Assembly: GCF_000321225.1 (NCBI RefSeq)
Contig: NW_004450380.1
Span: forward strand, 2,358,098 to 2,422,097
From: Odobenus rosmarus divergens
Taxonomy: Eukaryota > Chordata > Mammalia > Carnivora > Odobenidae
DNA: 64,000 nt
Reading direction: 5' to 3'
Part shown: positions 22,603 through 33,015 of the stretch, piece after piece
Numbering within the stretch: the stretch's first letter is position 1
Layout: the number at the start of each line of letters is the position of its first letter
Notes under the pieces: model-generated
What the model was told of the DNA's origin: nothing
What the model saw: only the letters and a program-made list of their open reading frames with translations
Database searches by the model: none
Position numbers and translations under genes: made by a program

Positions 22603-22827
22603 TTTTTTTAAGGATTTTATTTATTTATCTGAGAGAGAGAAAGTGCTCGCACAAGGGGGGGGAGGGGCAGAGGGAGAGGGAGGAGCAGACTCCCCGCTGA
22701 GCAGGAGCCCTTCATGCCAGCCCGAGCCCCTGTCTGGCTCCATCCCAGGACCCTGGTGCTCGCTTCGGCAGCACATATACCATCCCAGGACCCTGGAATC
22801 ATGACCTGAGCCACTCAGTCCCCCCAG
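22603..22827 (-). mobile_element. SINEC, antisense, carrying an internal U6 snRNA fragment
   Basis: Starts TTTTTAAGGATTTTATTTAT and ends CTGAGCCACTCAGTCCCCCC. The target-site duplication AATGTCTTTATTTTTA is at 22587-22602 and 22828-22843. The SINE body is interrupted at CATCCCAGGACCCTGG, which is duplicated on either side of a short U6-derived insert. Confidence 0.95.
22756..22780 (+). pseudogene. U6 snRNA 5'-end fragment inserted in a SINE
   Basis: 25 nt that match the 5' terminus of U6 snRNA (GTGCTCGCTTCGGCAGCACA, then TATAC) with no mismatch that I can see. It is flanked by exact 16-bp copies of CATCCCAGGACCCTGG (22741-22756 and 22781-22796), with the first G shared. The rest of U6 and any A-tail are absent, so it is a non-functional fragment. 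Confidence 0.92.
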
Positions 22828-22843
22828 AATGTCTTTATTTTTA

Positions 22844-24160
22844 AAATGTGAACTGCAAATAATAAGTTAAATCTCCTTTGCCACCACAGAGGTGACGAAC
22901 GTAAGCTTTCGATACTTCTTTATCTAATCTGAGTGATATCTGAGATTTATAATTGTTAATTCAGATTTTTTTTTTTTTCTGGGAACTTAAAGAGCTTGAG
23001 ATTTTTCCGTGGTGTGATTCCTTTTTTTAATTAGCAGTGATGAGCAGCTACACTTCCCCATGAAACACTACCATCTTACTTATCACGGTCGCTTTCTTTG
23101 GAGATAGAATCGTTGCTTCCCTACGCCCTGCTCCATCTACATGGTGGTTTCATGCAGCAACAGGAGACTGACTTATTAACTGAGTAGGAAACCAAGAACA
23201 GCCCAAAGCTGTGGAGCTATCTAACCAGCTGGTTGCACAGGAAATAAACCGCCAATGAGGCAGACAGCTAGCAACCACATTGCTTAAGAAAAAGGATCAG
23301 CTGCCTGGTTCAGCTGTGTGCCCTTCTGTGGAGGGATGTCCTGATGCTCAGGAGCATGGTGGCTGCCCAGGTGGCCTTGAATGTCTTCCCTGCAGGCCCC
23401 CAGCTGGGAATGGAGCATCAGGTCTCTGCCAAGCCAGGCGGCATGGCCATGGGGCTGAGAGCTAGAGGGAGAAGGATGGCCAGGGGAGGAATAAGATGAA
23501 GGGGAGGAGGAGAAGGGAGGACAAGAGAGGGGCGAGAGACACAGGAAGGAAAGGGGGGGGGTTGGTAGACATCGGAGGTTGTCGACGATCCCAGACGTTT
23601 AGATGAGAAGGGACTGTCCTTAGATGAGGAGACAGAGTTGCTGTCTTGTCTGCAGCACTAATTAGCACCGGAATCCCAGCAAGCCAGCTTGTGCTTCATC
23701 CCTCCTTTGTAAACCAAGAGGGTCAGAGTCGGTGGTCTCTGCAAGTCTCTGAGAAGCCGGAGAGGAGCTTCAGGGCTATGGTGCCCAATCCTTGCTCCCC
23801 CATTCCGGAGGGATATGCTTGACAAGGCCCTAGATGGATTTCTGGCCCAACTGGGAGCCTGAAGCTCTTCCTTGGGTTGCCATGTTTGTGGGACTCCCAC
23901 CGCCAGCCAACCAGGCCTGTCCCCCTGGTTTGCCCATCCACAAGGGTGCTGCCAGCACCGTCCTCCCTGAGGTTCCTGCGTTTGGAATTTGGATCATAAA
24001 TGGATGGATGGGATTCTTCCTGTTTCTTAATAAAGCTGTTTACTTTATTGTCTTCTGTGTACACAGAAATAGACTTGGGCAGACAGAAAGACAATTGATT
24101 TTATAAGAGCAATTTGGTTAAGGAATGTCTGAGAAAAAATATTGCCTTAGATATGAAGAT
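22844..24160. other. Intron 2 sequence with a polypurine tract
   Basis: Unique-looking sequence. A strongly purine-biased tract (GGGGAGGAGGAGAAGGGAGG and neighbours) runs about 23461-23573. ORFs at 23280-24106 on both strands have no recognisable domain. Confidence 0.45.
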
Positions 24161-24170
24161 GCTTATAGTT
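24161..24170. repeat. Target-site duplication, left copy (ATP5PF retrocopy)
   Basis: GCTTATAGTT, repeated exactly at 25314-25323, brackets the retrocopy. It is adjacent to the T-run that represents the A-tail. Confidence 0.88.
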
Positions 24171-24260
24171 TTTTTTTTTGTACACCCAACATCACCAGAT
24201 AATTTATTTGGAATCAGAATTAAAAGAACATTTGACAGCTGAGAAATGTATGTTTATTCT

Positions 24261-24845
24261 TTTTTTAAAAATTTTTTTATTATGTTAATCGCCATACATT
24301 ACATCATTAGTTTTTGATGTAGTGTTCCATGATTCATTGTTTGTGCATAACACCCAGTGCTCAGTCAGTACGTGCCCTCTTTAATACCCATCACCAGGCT
24401 AACCCATCCCCCCACTCCCCTCCCCTCTAGAAACCTCAGTTCGTTTTTCAGAGTCCATCATCTCTCATGGTTCGTCTTCCCCTCCTGCTATCTTCTTCTT
24501 TTTTTTCTTAACATATATTGCATTGTTTGTTTCAGAAGTACAGATCTGTGATTCAACAGTCTTGCACAATTCACAGTGCTCACCATAGCACATACCCTCC
24601 CCAATGTCTGTCACCCAGCCACCCCATCCCTCCCACCCCCAGCACTCCAGCAACCCTCAGTTTGTTTCCTGAGGTTAAAAATTCCTCATATCAGCGAGGT
24701 CATATGATACACGTCTTTCTCTGATTGACTTATTTCACTCAGCATAACACCCTCCAGTTCCAACCATGTCATTGCAAATGGCAAGATCTCATTCCTTTTT
24801 ATGGCTGCATAATATTCCATTGTGTACATATACCACATCTTCTTT
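24261..24845 (-). mobile_element. 5'-truncated young L1 inserted in the ATP5PF retrocopy 3' UTR
   Basis: An antisense L1 3' UTR beginning with its tail (TTTTTTAAAAATTTTTTTAT). It includes GCCATACATTACATCATTAG, homologous in reverse complement to the L1 end at 1-275, and ends in the 5'-truncated side at ATACCACATCT. Exact 20-bp flanks GAGAAATGTATGTTTATTCT (24241-24260 and 24846-24865) are the target-site duplication. The duplicated site is retrocopy 3' UTR, so the L1 arrived later. Confidence 0.93.
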
Positions 24846-24922
24846 GAGAAATGTATGTTTATTCTGATACAGTTGTACAACTAATCTAGGACAAATTACC
24901 AAATAAATTTTACATCCTTTCT

Positions 24923-25249
24923 TCAGGACTGGGGTTTTTCAATGACTTCACATTTAGGATACTCAAATTTGAAGTCCGAGAACATATTCTTGTCTGCTTT
25001 ACCATATGTTTGCTTAAGCTTAAAAAACTCCCTCTCTAGGTCTTGCTGGTACTCTGGGCCAGTATCAGTGGGTCCTCCAGATGCCTGTCGCTTAGTTCTG
25101 TATTCTCTAATCTTGTCCACGAAGAGTTTCTGTACAGGATCAAGTTCCTTATTAAATGCCACTGCTGTGACACCAATGTTCCTCCTCAAATGAACTGAGA
25201 CTGCAGACCGAATGAGAGAGGAGAACCTGAAGAGCCTCTGAAGAATCAT
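24923..25249 (-). CDS. ATP5PF: ATP5PF-like ORF in the retrocopy: ATP synthase-coupling factor 6, mitochondrial
   Basis: An intact 108-codon frame, the usual length for the ATP5PF precursor. It starts MILQRLFRFSSLIRSAVSVH, an arginine-rich mitochondrial targeting peptide of about 32 residues. The mature part follows, with AFNKELDPVQKLFVDKIREY, an EYQQDLEREFFKLKQ helix and the end EVIEKPQS. Coupling factor 6 links F1 to Fo in the peripheral stalk of ATP synthase in the inner mitochondrial membrane. An in-frame upstream ATG at 25279 adds 10 residues, but it lies in what was 5' UTR, so the start at 25249 is preferred. Whether this copy is expressed is unknown; it has no obvious promoter of its own. 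I treat it as a retrocopy that still has an open frame. Confidence 0.85.
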   Translation of the reverse strand: MILQRLFRFSSLIRSAVSVHLRRNIGVTAVAFNKELDPVQKLFVDKIREYRTKRQASGGPTDTGPEYQQDLEREFFKLKQTYGKADKNMFSDFKFEYPKCEVIEKPQS

Positions 25250-25313
25250 GGTGATTTTGTTACTTGCACTCAGTCCCAAGCTGCCAGAGCCTCCGCGGCC
25301 GCCACCGTTCTCA

Positions 25314-25323
25314 GCTTATAGTT
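25314..25323. repeat. Target-site duplication, right copy (ATP5PF retrocopy)
   Basis: GCTTATAGTT, identical to 24161-24170. It marks the 5' end of the retroposed mRNA. Confidence 0.88.
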
Positions 25324-25366
25324 AGTTTTACATGAAAAAAAAATTCGTTATACTGATTAGAATTTA

Positions 25367-25544
25367 TTTATTTTAAAGATTTTTATTTATTTATTTGAGA
25401 GCGAGCACAAGCAGGGGGAGGGGCAGATGGAGAAGCAGGCTCCCACTGAGCAGGGAGCCTGATTCAGGACTCCATCCCAGGACCCTGAGATCATGACCTG
25501 AGCCCAAGGCAGATGCTTAACTGACTGAGCCACCCAGGTGCCCC
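25367..25544 (-). mobile_element. SINEC, antisense
   Basis: Starts TTTTAAAGATTTTTATTTAT and ends CTGAGCCACCCAGGTGCCCC. Flanking GATTAGAATTTA and GATTTGGATTTA may be a diverged duplication. Confidence 0.9.
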
Positions 25545-25657
25545 TGATTTGGATTTAGAAATAATTTGGGGGGAGTTCATCCTGGGTAGCAGTCCAGAAC
25601 ACCAAAACTCCAGACATTTCATTCATCTTTCTTAAAAAAAAAAACCTCTACATCTAG

Positions 25658-25830
25658 GGGCGCCTGGGTGGCTCAGTTGGTTAAGCATCTGATATCACCT
25701 CAGGTCATGGTCCCAGGGTCCTGGGACCGAGTCCTGTGACAGGCTCCTTGCTCCGCGGGGAGTCTGCTTCTCCATCTGCCCCTCTCCCTGCTTGTGTTCT
25801 CTCTCTCAAATAAATAAGTAAAATCTTTTT
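25658..25830 (+). mobile_element. SINEC, sense, young-looking
   Basis: The head GGGCGCCTGGGTGGCTCAGT is intact, with an AAATAAATAAGTAAAATCTT tail. Exact 19-bp duplications AAAAAACCTCTACATCTAG lie at 25639-25657 and 25831-25849. Confidence 0.96.
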
Positions 25831-25849
25831 AAAAAACCTCTACATCTAG

Positions 25850-26579
25850 ATTTTTTTCTAAAATCTTTCTCCCCCCTTTGGTCCTCCTTTTCCCCTCTGC
25901 TCCTCTGAATGTTTAGACAAGGCCTCAGTTGTTTAGACCAATATTTACATCCCCCGTGCCCACGACTTGGGCATAACAGTCCTGTCGTTTTGAAGGGTGG
26001 CCCGCAGTCAGAGGAGGTGGCAGGTGGCTGGCCGGCGGGTGGACAAGGTCCGTTCATTCATTATCCATTTTGTTCTTCTTCCCCAACAACTAACCCAGCT
26101 TTAGCTTTTAGCCCGTCCGCTTCCTATGAGATGTCCCCCTCACTCTTATTTCAGCTATAATACTTGGTATGTGCATTGTCGTCTGAACACCACTCAGGGA
26201 GCCCTATAGATACTAAAGCAGAGCTTCATCTGACCTTGAGCTGGACTAGGACAGTGGTGACTGCACGGTTGAGAGCAGGCACGGAGCAGCGGGAGTGCAC
26301 TTGACCCTCCACCTTCTTGCACTCGGTTCTCCGCACCAACCCCGGCGGAGGTGACTGCACATCTCGCCGCCGGGCACGCCCAACTCAGCACTGCACACCC
26401 TCCGCGTGTTTTCCTCTATCGTGTTCCCAGCTGTCGGAGCCTTTGTTTCTCCTCTCGTCCTTTCCCTCTAAATTTGCTCCGGTAACTCTTTCTGGAATTT
26501 CTGAGAAGGCTTTCCACCCCGCTGGGCTGTGCGCGTGCGCACATGCGTGTGCTCACTCTGCAGGAGCCCGGGAGGAAGC
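25850..26579. other. Intron 2 sequence with no recognised feature
   Basis: Becomes GC-richer towards 26330-26590, with several CpGs. No element is assigned. Confidence 0.4.
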
Positions 26580-27095
26580 CCGCAAGCTGGTAACGCGGTA
26601 GACAGCCGGTCTCAGGTTTCAGACATTGTTAGGCCCGAGCCTTTATTGGAGGTCTAAGGCAGCTCATAAAGCGGGCGGTGCCATTCCAAGGGCGCTGAGT
26701 GGGGAAGGATGGCGGACTGTCCGGGCGGCCTGCAAGCGCAGGAAGGGGAAGCCTGTGGCAAGTCCGCTAAAGATGGCTTGACGAGCATTTTTGCAGCCAG
26801 GGTGGGGCAAGTGTAATACAAAGTTGTGGTTTTCCTAGGTCTCATCAGGCTCTCTGCTTCCTGTGTGAGGCAGCAACCCTGGGGAAGGAAGTTGCTGGCT
26901 GTGGGCTTTTTCGTGGTGGTAGTTTGTGCTAATTTACTTTTTTTTATGGAGTACTCCTTGTTATTAGTGATTCTCCATAATGGCTCTTTATGGTGGTCAG
27001 GAGGAGATAACAGAACGATGGAGAGGTGTGGTGATCTGCTGGGGCTCACCCGGAAAACCTCTGGCTCCCGAGGTTACATCAGGCTCTAGTAGGAT
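26580..27095 (-). repeat. Possible old solo LTR, antisense (low confidence)
   Basis: On the minus strand a CCAATAAAGGCTCGGGCC segment (around 26630-26650) follows a GC-rich block with CTTTATGAGCTGCC. This resembles the polyadenylation-signal region of a retroviral LTR. No internal retroviral genes are visible, and no clear TG...CA ends or target duplications were found. It could instead be ordinary unique sequence. Coordinates are approximate. Confidence 0.3.
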
Positions 27096-28232
27096 TTATT
27101 GTTTTGCCCATAATAGATCTCCTGGACTCTGAGCCCTGGAGTGTGGTCATCATATTATGAATTTTACATTTCGCTGGGATCTCTGCACCCACTAGAGAGT
27201 AATTTTTTTTTTTTTTGAACATGTGAATTCTCCAGGGATTTTTGGCCTTTGGGGAAAAGAAAATCTCCCCCTTTCCACTGGAAACATCCTGGGAGCCGAG
27301 GGAAGAGACTGCTGGAGGAGGGGATGCTGGTGGGAGGATATGGCGAGGAGGGGTGTGATGCCTGCCCCTGACCTGGCCTCCTGTTCTAGAAGATTGAAAT
27401 CCACAGGGATGAAATGTGAGCGTGGCTCCTTCACCCGGGTGTGTCCTGGTCTAGGTATTTCTGGATCAGCTAGTTTGGAGGCCCTTGAATTTCTTGTTAG
27501 TTGCTATGACCTTGTTTTTGCTCCATTTCATGTGGTTGTATTCATTTCTGGTCTGGAGAATAACGGAATGTGGGAGTGCTCACTGGATGCTCAGAATGGT
27601 CCCAGGTATTCCAGGAAGAAAGCCTGGTTTCACTGGTCGGAACTAAGCCAAGAGGGCAAGCTCAAGGCCACACGCCCACACACCGGCCCCTTAGATTTAA
27701 TTTCTGCCTTCATCTGAGAGTTGATTTGCACAGTTGATACCGCACTGCCTCTGCTATTTGGTGAAATGGTGACACATGATCACATCCACGCTGGAGGCGG
27801 GTCTGCAATATGAAGGAACCCCGCTCCCTTCAAGGCTTGGATCTGCCACTGTTTGCAGTGAGAGAGGAAATTCACTAGGCTGGTTTCAAGTCCTCTGGGG
27901 CAGAGTAGCAAGGAAGTGGGCTGGTTTTTTTCACAAGACACAAATGGGGTCGCGCTCATTCTGAAAAGAAACATAGTAGTGTTCACTGCTCTCTTGTAGA
28001 GCACACATCAGTGTCTTTCTAAAAGGATCACGAACTTTCCAAGCCCTCTTTATAATCCTTACACAGGGCAAAATTCAATATAATATGTTGATTTAAATGA
28101 ACACCATGAATTTTTAATGTTATCTGTCACCTCTACTCCTGGAGACCTCAGAATATCCTTTTGAATCATTAGCATTTAGTAATCCTAGAACTATAGCAGA
28201 CAGAGAAGGAGCCTTAGAGGTTATGTAGTGTT
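27096..28232. other. Intron 2 sequence with no recognised feature
   Basis: Includes the 27223-27717 open frame (164 codons). It shows no domain, signal or family resemblance and is treated as chance. Confidence 0.45.
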
Positions 28233-28246
28233 GAGTTACTTTTGCT

Positions 28247-28441
28247 ATTTTTTTTTTAAAGATTTATTTATTTTTTAAAGAGAGGGAGAGAGAGTCACAA
28301 GCTGACTCCCTCCTGAGTGCAGAACCCGACATGGGGCTCCATCCCACAGCCCTGAGATCAGGATCCCACAACACAGAGATCAGGACCTGAGCTGAAACCA
28401 CAAGTCAGATGCTCAACTGACTGCACCACCCGGATGCCCCT
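28247..28441 (-). mobile_element. SINEC, antisense, diverged
   Basis: Ends CTGCACCACCCGGATGCCCC. Flanks GAGTTACTTTTGCT (28233-28246) and GGGTTACTTTTGCT (28442-28455) are a target-site duplication with one change. The segment GAGATCAGGATCCCACAACA followed by CAGAGATCAGGACCTGAGCT suggests a small internal duplication of the GAGATCAGGA block. Confidence 0.9.
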
Positions 28442-28455
28442 GGGTTACTTTTGCT

Positions 28456-28665
28456 CTTAAGAGCATGGTTCCTGCAGCCAGACCACTGGGGTGTGAATCT
28501 TGGCTCTGACATTCGTAGCTCTGTGGACTTAGAGGGACATGCTGCTTTCTGCCTCAGTTTCCTTACTTGTATAATAGCATTAACAGGAATAATTGCTTCA
28601 TCGGTGTGTTTTGTCTGGCACATAGTAGGCGTTCACTAAATATTAGCATCCAAACTGCCATTTTA
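28456..28665 (+). mobile_element. MIR element
   Basis: TGGGGTGTGAATCTTGGCTCTGAC, CTGCCTCAGTTTCCTTACTTG and CACATAGTAGGCGTTCACTAAAT are in MIR consensus order. Confidence 0.8.
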
Positions 28666-29204
28666 TAGAAGAGAAAAGTAAAACTGGCATCTCTAGATGG
28701 TGACCTCCTGACTCCAGGATTCATTCCACACAATTAACATCCAGTGTATTTATTTTCTACTTCTCTCATGCTCCATGTCCGTCCATCTCTCGGTCTGGTC
28801 AACATTTCTTTGGCTGTTACCGTATAGTGTGTGGTCGCCGGACTTGGCACTGGGACAGAAAGGTGGTTAGGACACAGCCCTGCCCTTGAGCCTCCCAGCC
28901 TGGGGTGTGGGTGCGTGCTGGGCTCCAGGCCACCGTGCTGGCTGCTGCCTCGTCCCTTTTTCAGCGTCCCCGCAAGGGATGGCATGGCCAGCTATGGAGT
29001 GGGCTGAGATGGTTTCCAGAAGGGGTGACGGCTGCACTGAGGCTAATCAGTGAGTAGGAGCTGGCAGGTGAAGGCTGAAGAAGGCGAGGTATTCCAGGCA
29101 TCTCACGAACAGAGAGGGGCTGCAGGAGCCCTGAGGATTGCAGTATTGCCAGACGTAAAGTGTCCAAAGAGGGGAGCCCCTACACTGCCTTCACAAGAAG
29201 TTAA
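28666..29204. other. Intron 2 sequence with no recognised feature
   Basis: Mixed composition. No element is assigned. Confidence 0.4.
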
Positions 29205-29770
29205 ACGACAACATGAGCTTTATATGCCCGGCTTAAAGAACGATGATACCGCGTCAGACCCGCAAGCTAGCAGTGCCCCACCCACACTCACAGCTGCATT
29301 ATTCACCAGCCCCGAGGTGAGAGCAACCCAAGGGTCCGTCAGCGGGTGAGTGGATAGACTAAATGGAAGGAAATATATAAAATACATATATATTCATATA
29401 TATAATATTTCCTTAATATACAAAAAGGAAGGAAATTCGGACACCTGCTACCACGTGGATGAACCTCCAGGACATTATTCTGAGTGAAATAAGCCAGTCA
29501 CCAAAGGGACAAATCCTGTGTGGTTCCACTTACAGGTGATGCTTAGAGTTTTCAAATTCATGGAGACAGATGGTGTGGAGTGTTGGTTGGTAGGAAGGGG
29601 AGGGCTGGGGGAGGGGAATGGAGACTTGACGCTTAATGATAAGGAGCTTCAGTTTGGGAAAATGAAACAAGTTCTGGAGATGGATGGTGGTGATGATTGC
29701 ATGAACATGGGATGTACTTAATGCCACTGAACTATGCATTTAAAAATGCATTTAAAATTTTATGTTATGT
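29205..29770 (+). mobile_element. Old L1 3' region, sense
   Basis: CACAGCTGCATTATTCACCA, GTGGATGAACCTCCAGGACA, GTGAAATAAGCCAGTCACCA and GTGTGGTTCCACTTACA follow the order of an L1M-type 3' end. An AT-rich (AT)n-like interruption lies at about 29370-29420. Confidence 0.8.
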
Positions 29771-29924
29771 AGACTCCCCCCCACCCCATGCCACTCACAG
29801 GAGTGTAAACTGTGTCACAGAATAGTGATCTAAGGGAAGAGATATCCCCGCAGATTGCCTGGGCAGGGACACTTTCCTCCAGTGGCTCGTGAAGGGTGAT
29901 CATGACAACATTTGTTGGTCTGAC

Positions 29925-30050
29925 CACCACCTGCTTCTTCCAAGCACGTTATGTGCAATCACATTCAGTCCTATGATTGGGTATGGTTACTGTCCCCATT
30001 GCACAGATGAGGAAACTCAGCAAGGTTAGGGACCCAGGCCTGCATCCTGC
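29925..30050 (+). mobile_element. MIR fragment
   Basis: GTTACTGTCCCCATTGCACAGATGAGGAAACTCAGCAAGGTTAGGG matches the MIR 3' half (shown here only as the order GTCCCCATTGCACAGATGAG then GAAACTCAGC). Confidence 0.65.
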
Positions 30051-32538
30051 AGTGGATGTGGGGTGGGGATAGGATGGGGACCTCCCTGTGAGCCTCCCTA
30101 CAGTCCCATGGGAGGGACGGGGCCAGGTGAGGGCCTGTGGAGGGATGCGGGAATTGGCCTCTCACTGCTGCTTACCTCTGAGAAGCAGCCTTTTTATTTG
30201 TGCCTGTAAGAGTTTGAAGGTTTTACACGGGCTGTCTTCCTCACTGAATAAACCCGTGAGGCTGGCAAGTTCATCTTTTTGAGGGCAGCACGTTAGTGGT
30301 CACCTGCATAATAGTTATTAATATAGTACTATGATTATATTGCACATTTTGCAGTAAACTAAAAAAAAAATGACTTATTAGCTCTTGGGTTCTTGACAGC
30401 GATATGTTCAGTGGCAGCAGCTCTCTTCCAAATTTGCCAACACATTGTGGGCATTGCTTTTTTGGAGTTGGACCAAACGGACACCTTTAAAGATTCAATG
30501 GGTGGATACAAACTTATATTTAAATAGCTGCTTTTTTGAGGTTACTGTACTGGGCCTTTGCCACTTGGTCTCCTGACTCTGTAACATTCCTTACAGGGAT
30601 GTGATGGCTGGATATAGGGGTGGGGGGGTCTGTCTTAACCTCATTTGACAAGCTTGGGAAGGAAAGGAGAGAGAGGCCAAGAGACCTTTCTTCGCTCCTG
30701 TTCAGCAATTGTTTGGACACATCTGCTCCATGCCAGGCACTGTCTGGGCCTTGATCACTGTTACCAGGTGAGCTCACTCAGAGCCTCACACTCCTGCCTG
30801 CTCTCTTCTGGAGCGCTGCCGTTCTGAGTTGGTGGGATTTCAGGGCTTCACGAGATACTTGCCGTTTTATAATAGGTGTCTGACTCTTCCCAGGTTCGGG
30901 AAGGGAATTTGGCCATAGCGTCCCTTACCCCCGTAGCATCGACATCAGACTCTAAAAGCCCCAGGCTTTTCTGACAGAGGTTCTCCTTCAAACCATTCTC
31001 GTGGATTCTGGCTAATACGGAGTTTCTTTTGGCAGCTCGTTCATTGCTCACTCCTTACTGCCTTTCCTGCTTGAGACTTCCCGCAGGGTGAAAGGCTAGA
31101 ACAGTGGCTTTTGTCTGAAGCAGAGCCATCCATGGCACAGTAACTGCTTTCAGATGCTGCCGAGGTGGCCCAGACTCGGGATGGTGACCCGGAGGTGAAA
31201 GGCTACAGATCCCATTACAACCTGGAGCCAATCCACCTCCAGACTCCAGGGCGTTTGGGCCGAGAAAGGAGGAAGGATAGGGTGACATAGGCACTAGATA
31301 GCAGCGAGAAGTAGGCATGGGAAAGTCTAAGAGTGGGGCTTTAGTCTCTAGAGACATTTTTGTCAAAGGCATTGCCTATGTTAATACAAAAATATCAACG
31401 ATGCAGTCCTACAGTCTTGGAACATAGGGTGCTTGTCTAGAAGCTACGTGCGTATTATATGTGAACATATACGGTAGATGGACGTGAATTACAAAGCACT
31501 AGGTTCAGACACGGGTGTTTTTTTTTCTTTTGATAATCTGGAGAAAGGGTGAAATCTTAGTTACGTTGTTTAGCGCCCCCAAAAAGGAGCGCAGGTCTGA
31601 AACCATCTTAGAAGATTGAAACTCTCTTCCTTGCCGGGTCTCGGGTCCAGTTGAGCCTCCTCCCCTGGGCGTGGCTGGTGGGTCACCCATGCTGTGGGCA
31701 TGACTGTGGTGGGGGGCTCAGCGAGGTGGTGACTTGAACACATAGCCCCGGAACAGGGAGCTGCAGGGGTTAATGAAGTAGGAGGCAGGTGAGGGTCTCC
31801 ATGACTCACTCTAGAAATACCAGCCCACGGCCCGGTTTCCATTGTCTGAGATCCTTTGAGATTCTGTCAAGTAGAGATTTGGGAAAAAAAACAACAACAG
31901 GCACAAAAAATTAGAAGATATAATTTTGTGGCAAGATGTAGAGAGTCACTGAGTCCAGCTATGATCTGAAAAGAACAAAGAGGCCATAATCTGAGTTCTG
32001 AGATCTCTTTTATTGTATTCCTGTTTCCTCAAAAGCCTCTTTTTGTTTGTCCTCTTTCTAATTGTTTTCTCTTCCCGGCTAGAGTTCAAAGGGTAGAGCC
32101 GCAAGCATGGAAATGTTGCTTTTATTGAAAGTGGTGAAATTGTACTTCCATTTTTATTCCCTGTGAGAGAGTGGGGTTATTTTTCAAAAAAGGTTTGTTT
32201 GGGAAGAAATAGATCTACGGTCTGCAGAGACGGTACCAGAATTTACTAGGAAGTAGGAAGTATTCTGTGGAAGGGGGCCAGAGACGTTCGAGAAAGACGC
32301 GTCCTTGAGGTCTAGGCTGGGATTTTGTTTCTTTTCCTCCTGGCATCCTCTCTGGTGTGTAGGATTTTCTCCTATCCCCGATTTCCCTGTGTGTTTGGTA
32401 TAGCTGGGCCTGCCCTCAGGAGCCAAAAGACTCTGGGTCTGCTGTCATCTGCACCCACCCCTGTTAACTCCCTGGACTAAAGCTGCCTGCCCTTGGGAGC
32501 AGCCGAGGGCATAGAAGGAGCTGGAAGCTCCTTCAGAA
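30051..32538. other. Intron 2 sequence, SINEC-free, no recognised gene
   Basis: About 2.5 kb without a recognisable young repeat. ORFs at 30520-31842 have no domain that I recognise. Confidence 0.4.
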
Positions 32539-32616
32539 GCCTGTTTCTGATTAGTGAAATGACCCTTCACCTGAGACTAAGTGCAAAACGCTCTCCTGAG
32601 TCTCCTGAACCCAGGT
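32539..32616. repeat. 78-bp dispersed direct repeat, copy 1
   Basis: The block from GCCTGTTTCTGATTAGTGAA to TCTCCTGAACCCAGGT is identical base for base to 33509-33586. It does not belong to a repeat family that I recognise. Confidence 0.95.
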
Positions 32617-32818
32617 GTTATGTGATGAGCCACATCAGCTGTGCTCCCCAAGACGCTGGGGAGGTGTGGGAATCTCGTTCACGCCTTTCATGCTCAATAT
32701 AAGGCTTCGGGGACAACCGGTGGGTCACTTCTGCTTTTAACTGTGCCTTCAGCTGCCATGGGGGGCTACGGCTGATAGGTTGGGCCCACAGGTGGTGGTG
32801 CCGCTGAATTTCAGACGA

Positions 32819-33015
32819 TCCTTCTTTATTTTTTTGAAGATTTATTTATTTATTTGAGAGAGACAGACAGCATGAGGTGGGGGGGGCGGCAGGGAGAGAG
32901 GGAAAAGCAGACTCCCCGCTGAGCAAGGAGTTTGATGTGGGGCTTGATCCCAGGGCCCCGAGATCATGACCTGAGCTGAAGGCAGATGCTTAACCCACTG
33001 AGCCACCCAGGTGCT
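32819..33015 (-). mobile_element. SINEC, antisense
   Basis: Exact 17-bp duplications GCTGAATTTCAGACGAT (32802-32818 and 33016-33032) flank an antisense SINEC ending TGAGCCACCCAGGTGCT. Confidence 0.96.

Larger units (their letters stand above)
24171..25313 (-). pseudogene. ATP5PF: ATP5PF processed retrocopy (whole insertion, including nested L1)
   Basis: An intronless copy of the ATP synthase coupling factor 6 mRNA on the minus strand. In transcript order it has a GC-rich 5' UTR (25313 down to 25250), a continuous reading frame (25249-24923), and a 3' UTR with a first AATAAA near 24857-24862. An L1 is inserted at 24261-24845. The distal 3' UTR follows (24260-24181) with a second AATAAA near 24200-24212, then an A-tail seen as the T-run at 24171-24179. 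Exact GCTTATAGTT duplications flank it. The lack of introns, the A-tail and the duplications show L1-mediated retroposition. It is antisense to KIF26B transcription. Confidence 0.93.

Noticed and set aside
22756..22780. A functional U6 snRNA gene
   Set aside because: Only the first 25 nt are present. The rest of U6 and the terminal T-run are missing.
25249..25279. Ten-residue N-terminal extension of the ATP5PF ORF
   Set aside because: The extra ATG lies in sequence derived from the 5' UTR of the parent mRNA. The family start is at the MILQ methionine.
27223..27717. 164-codon + ORF
   Set aside because: No recognisable domain, no splice or promoter context, and no resemblance to a retrocopied gene.
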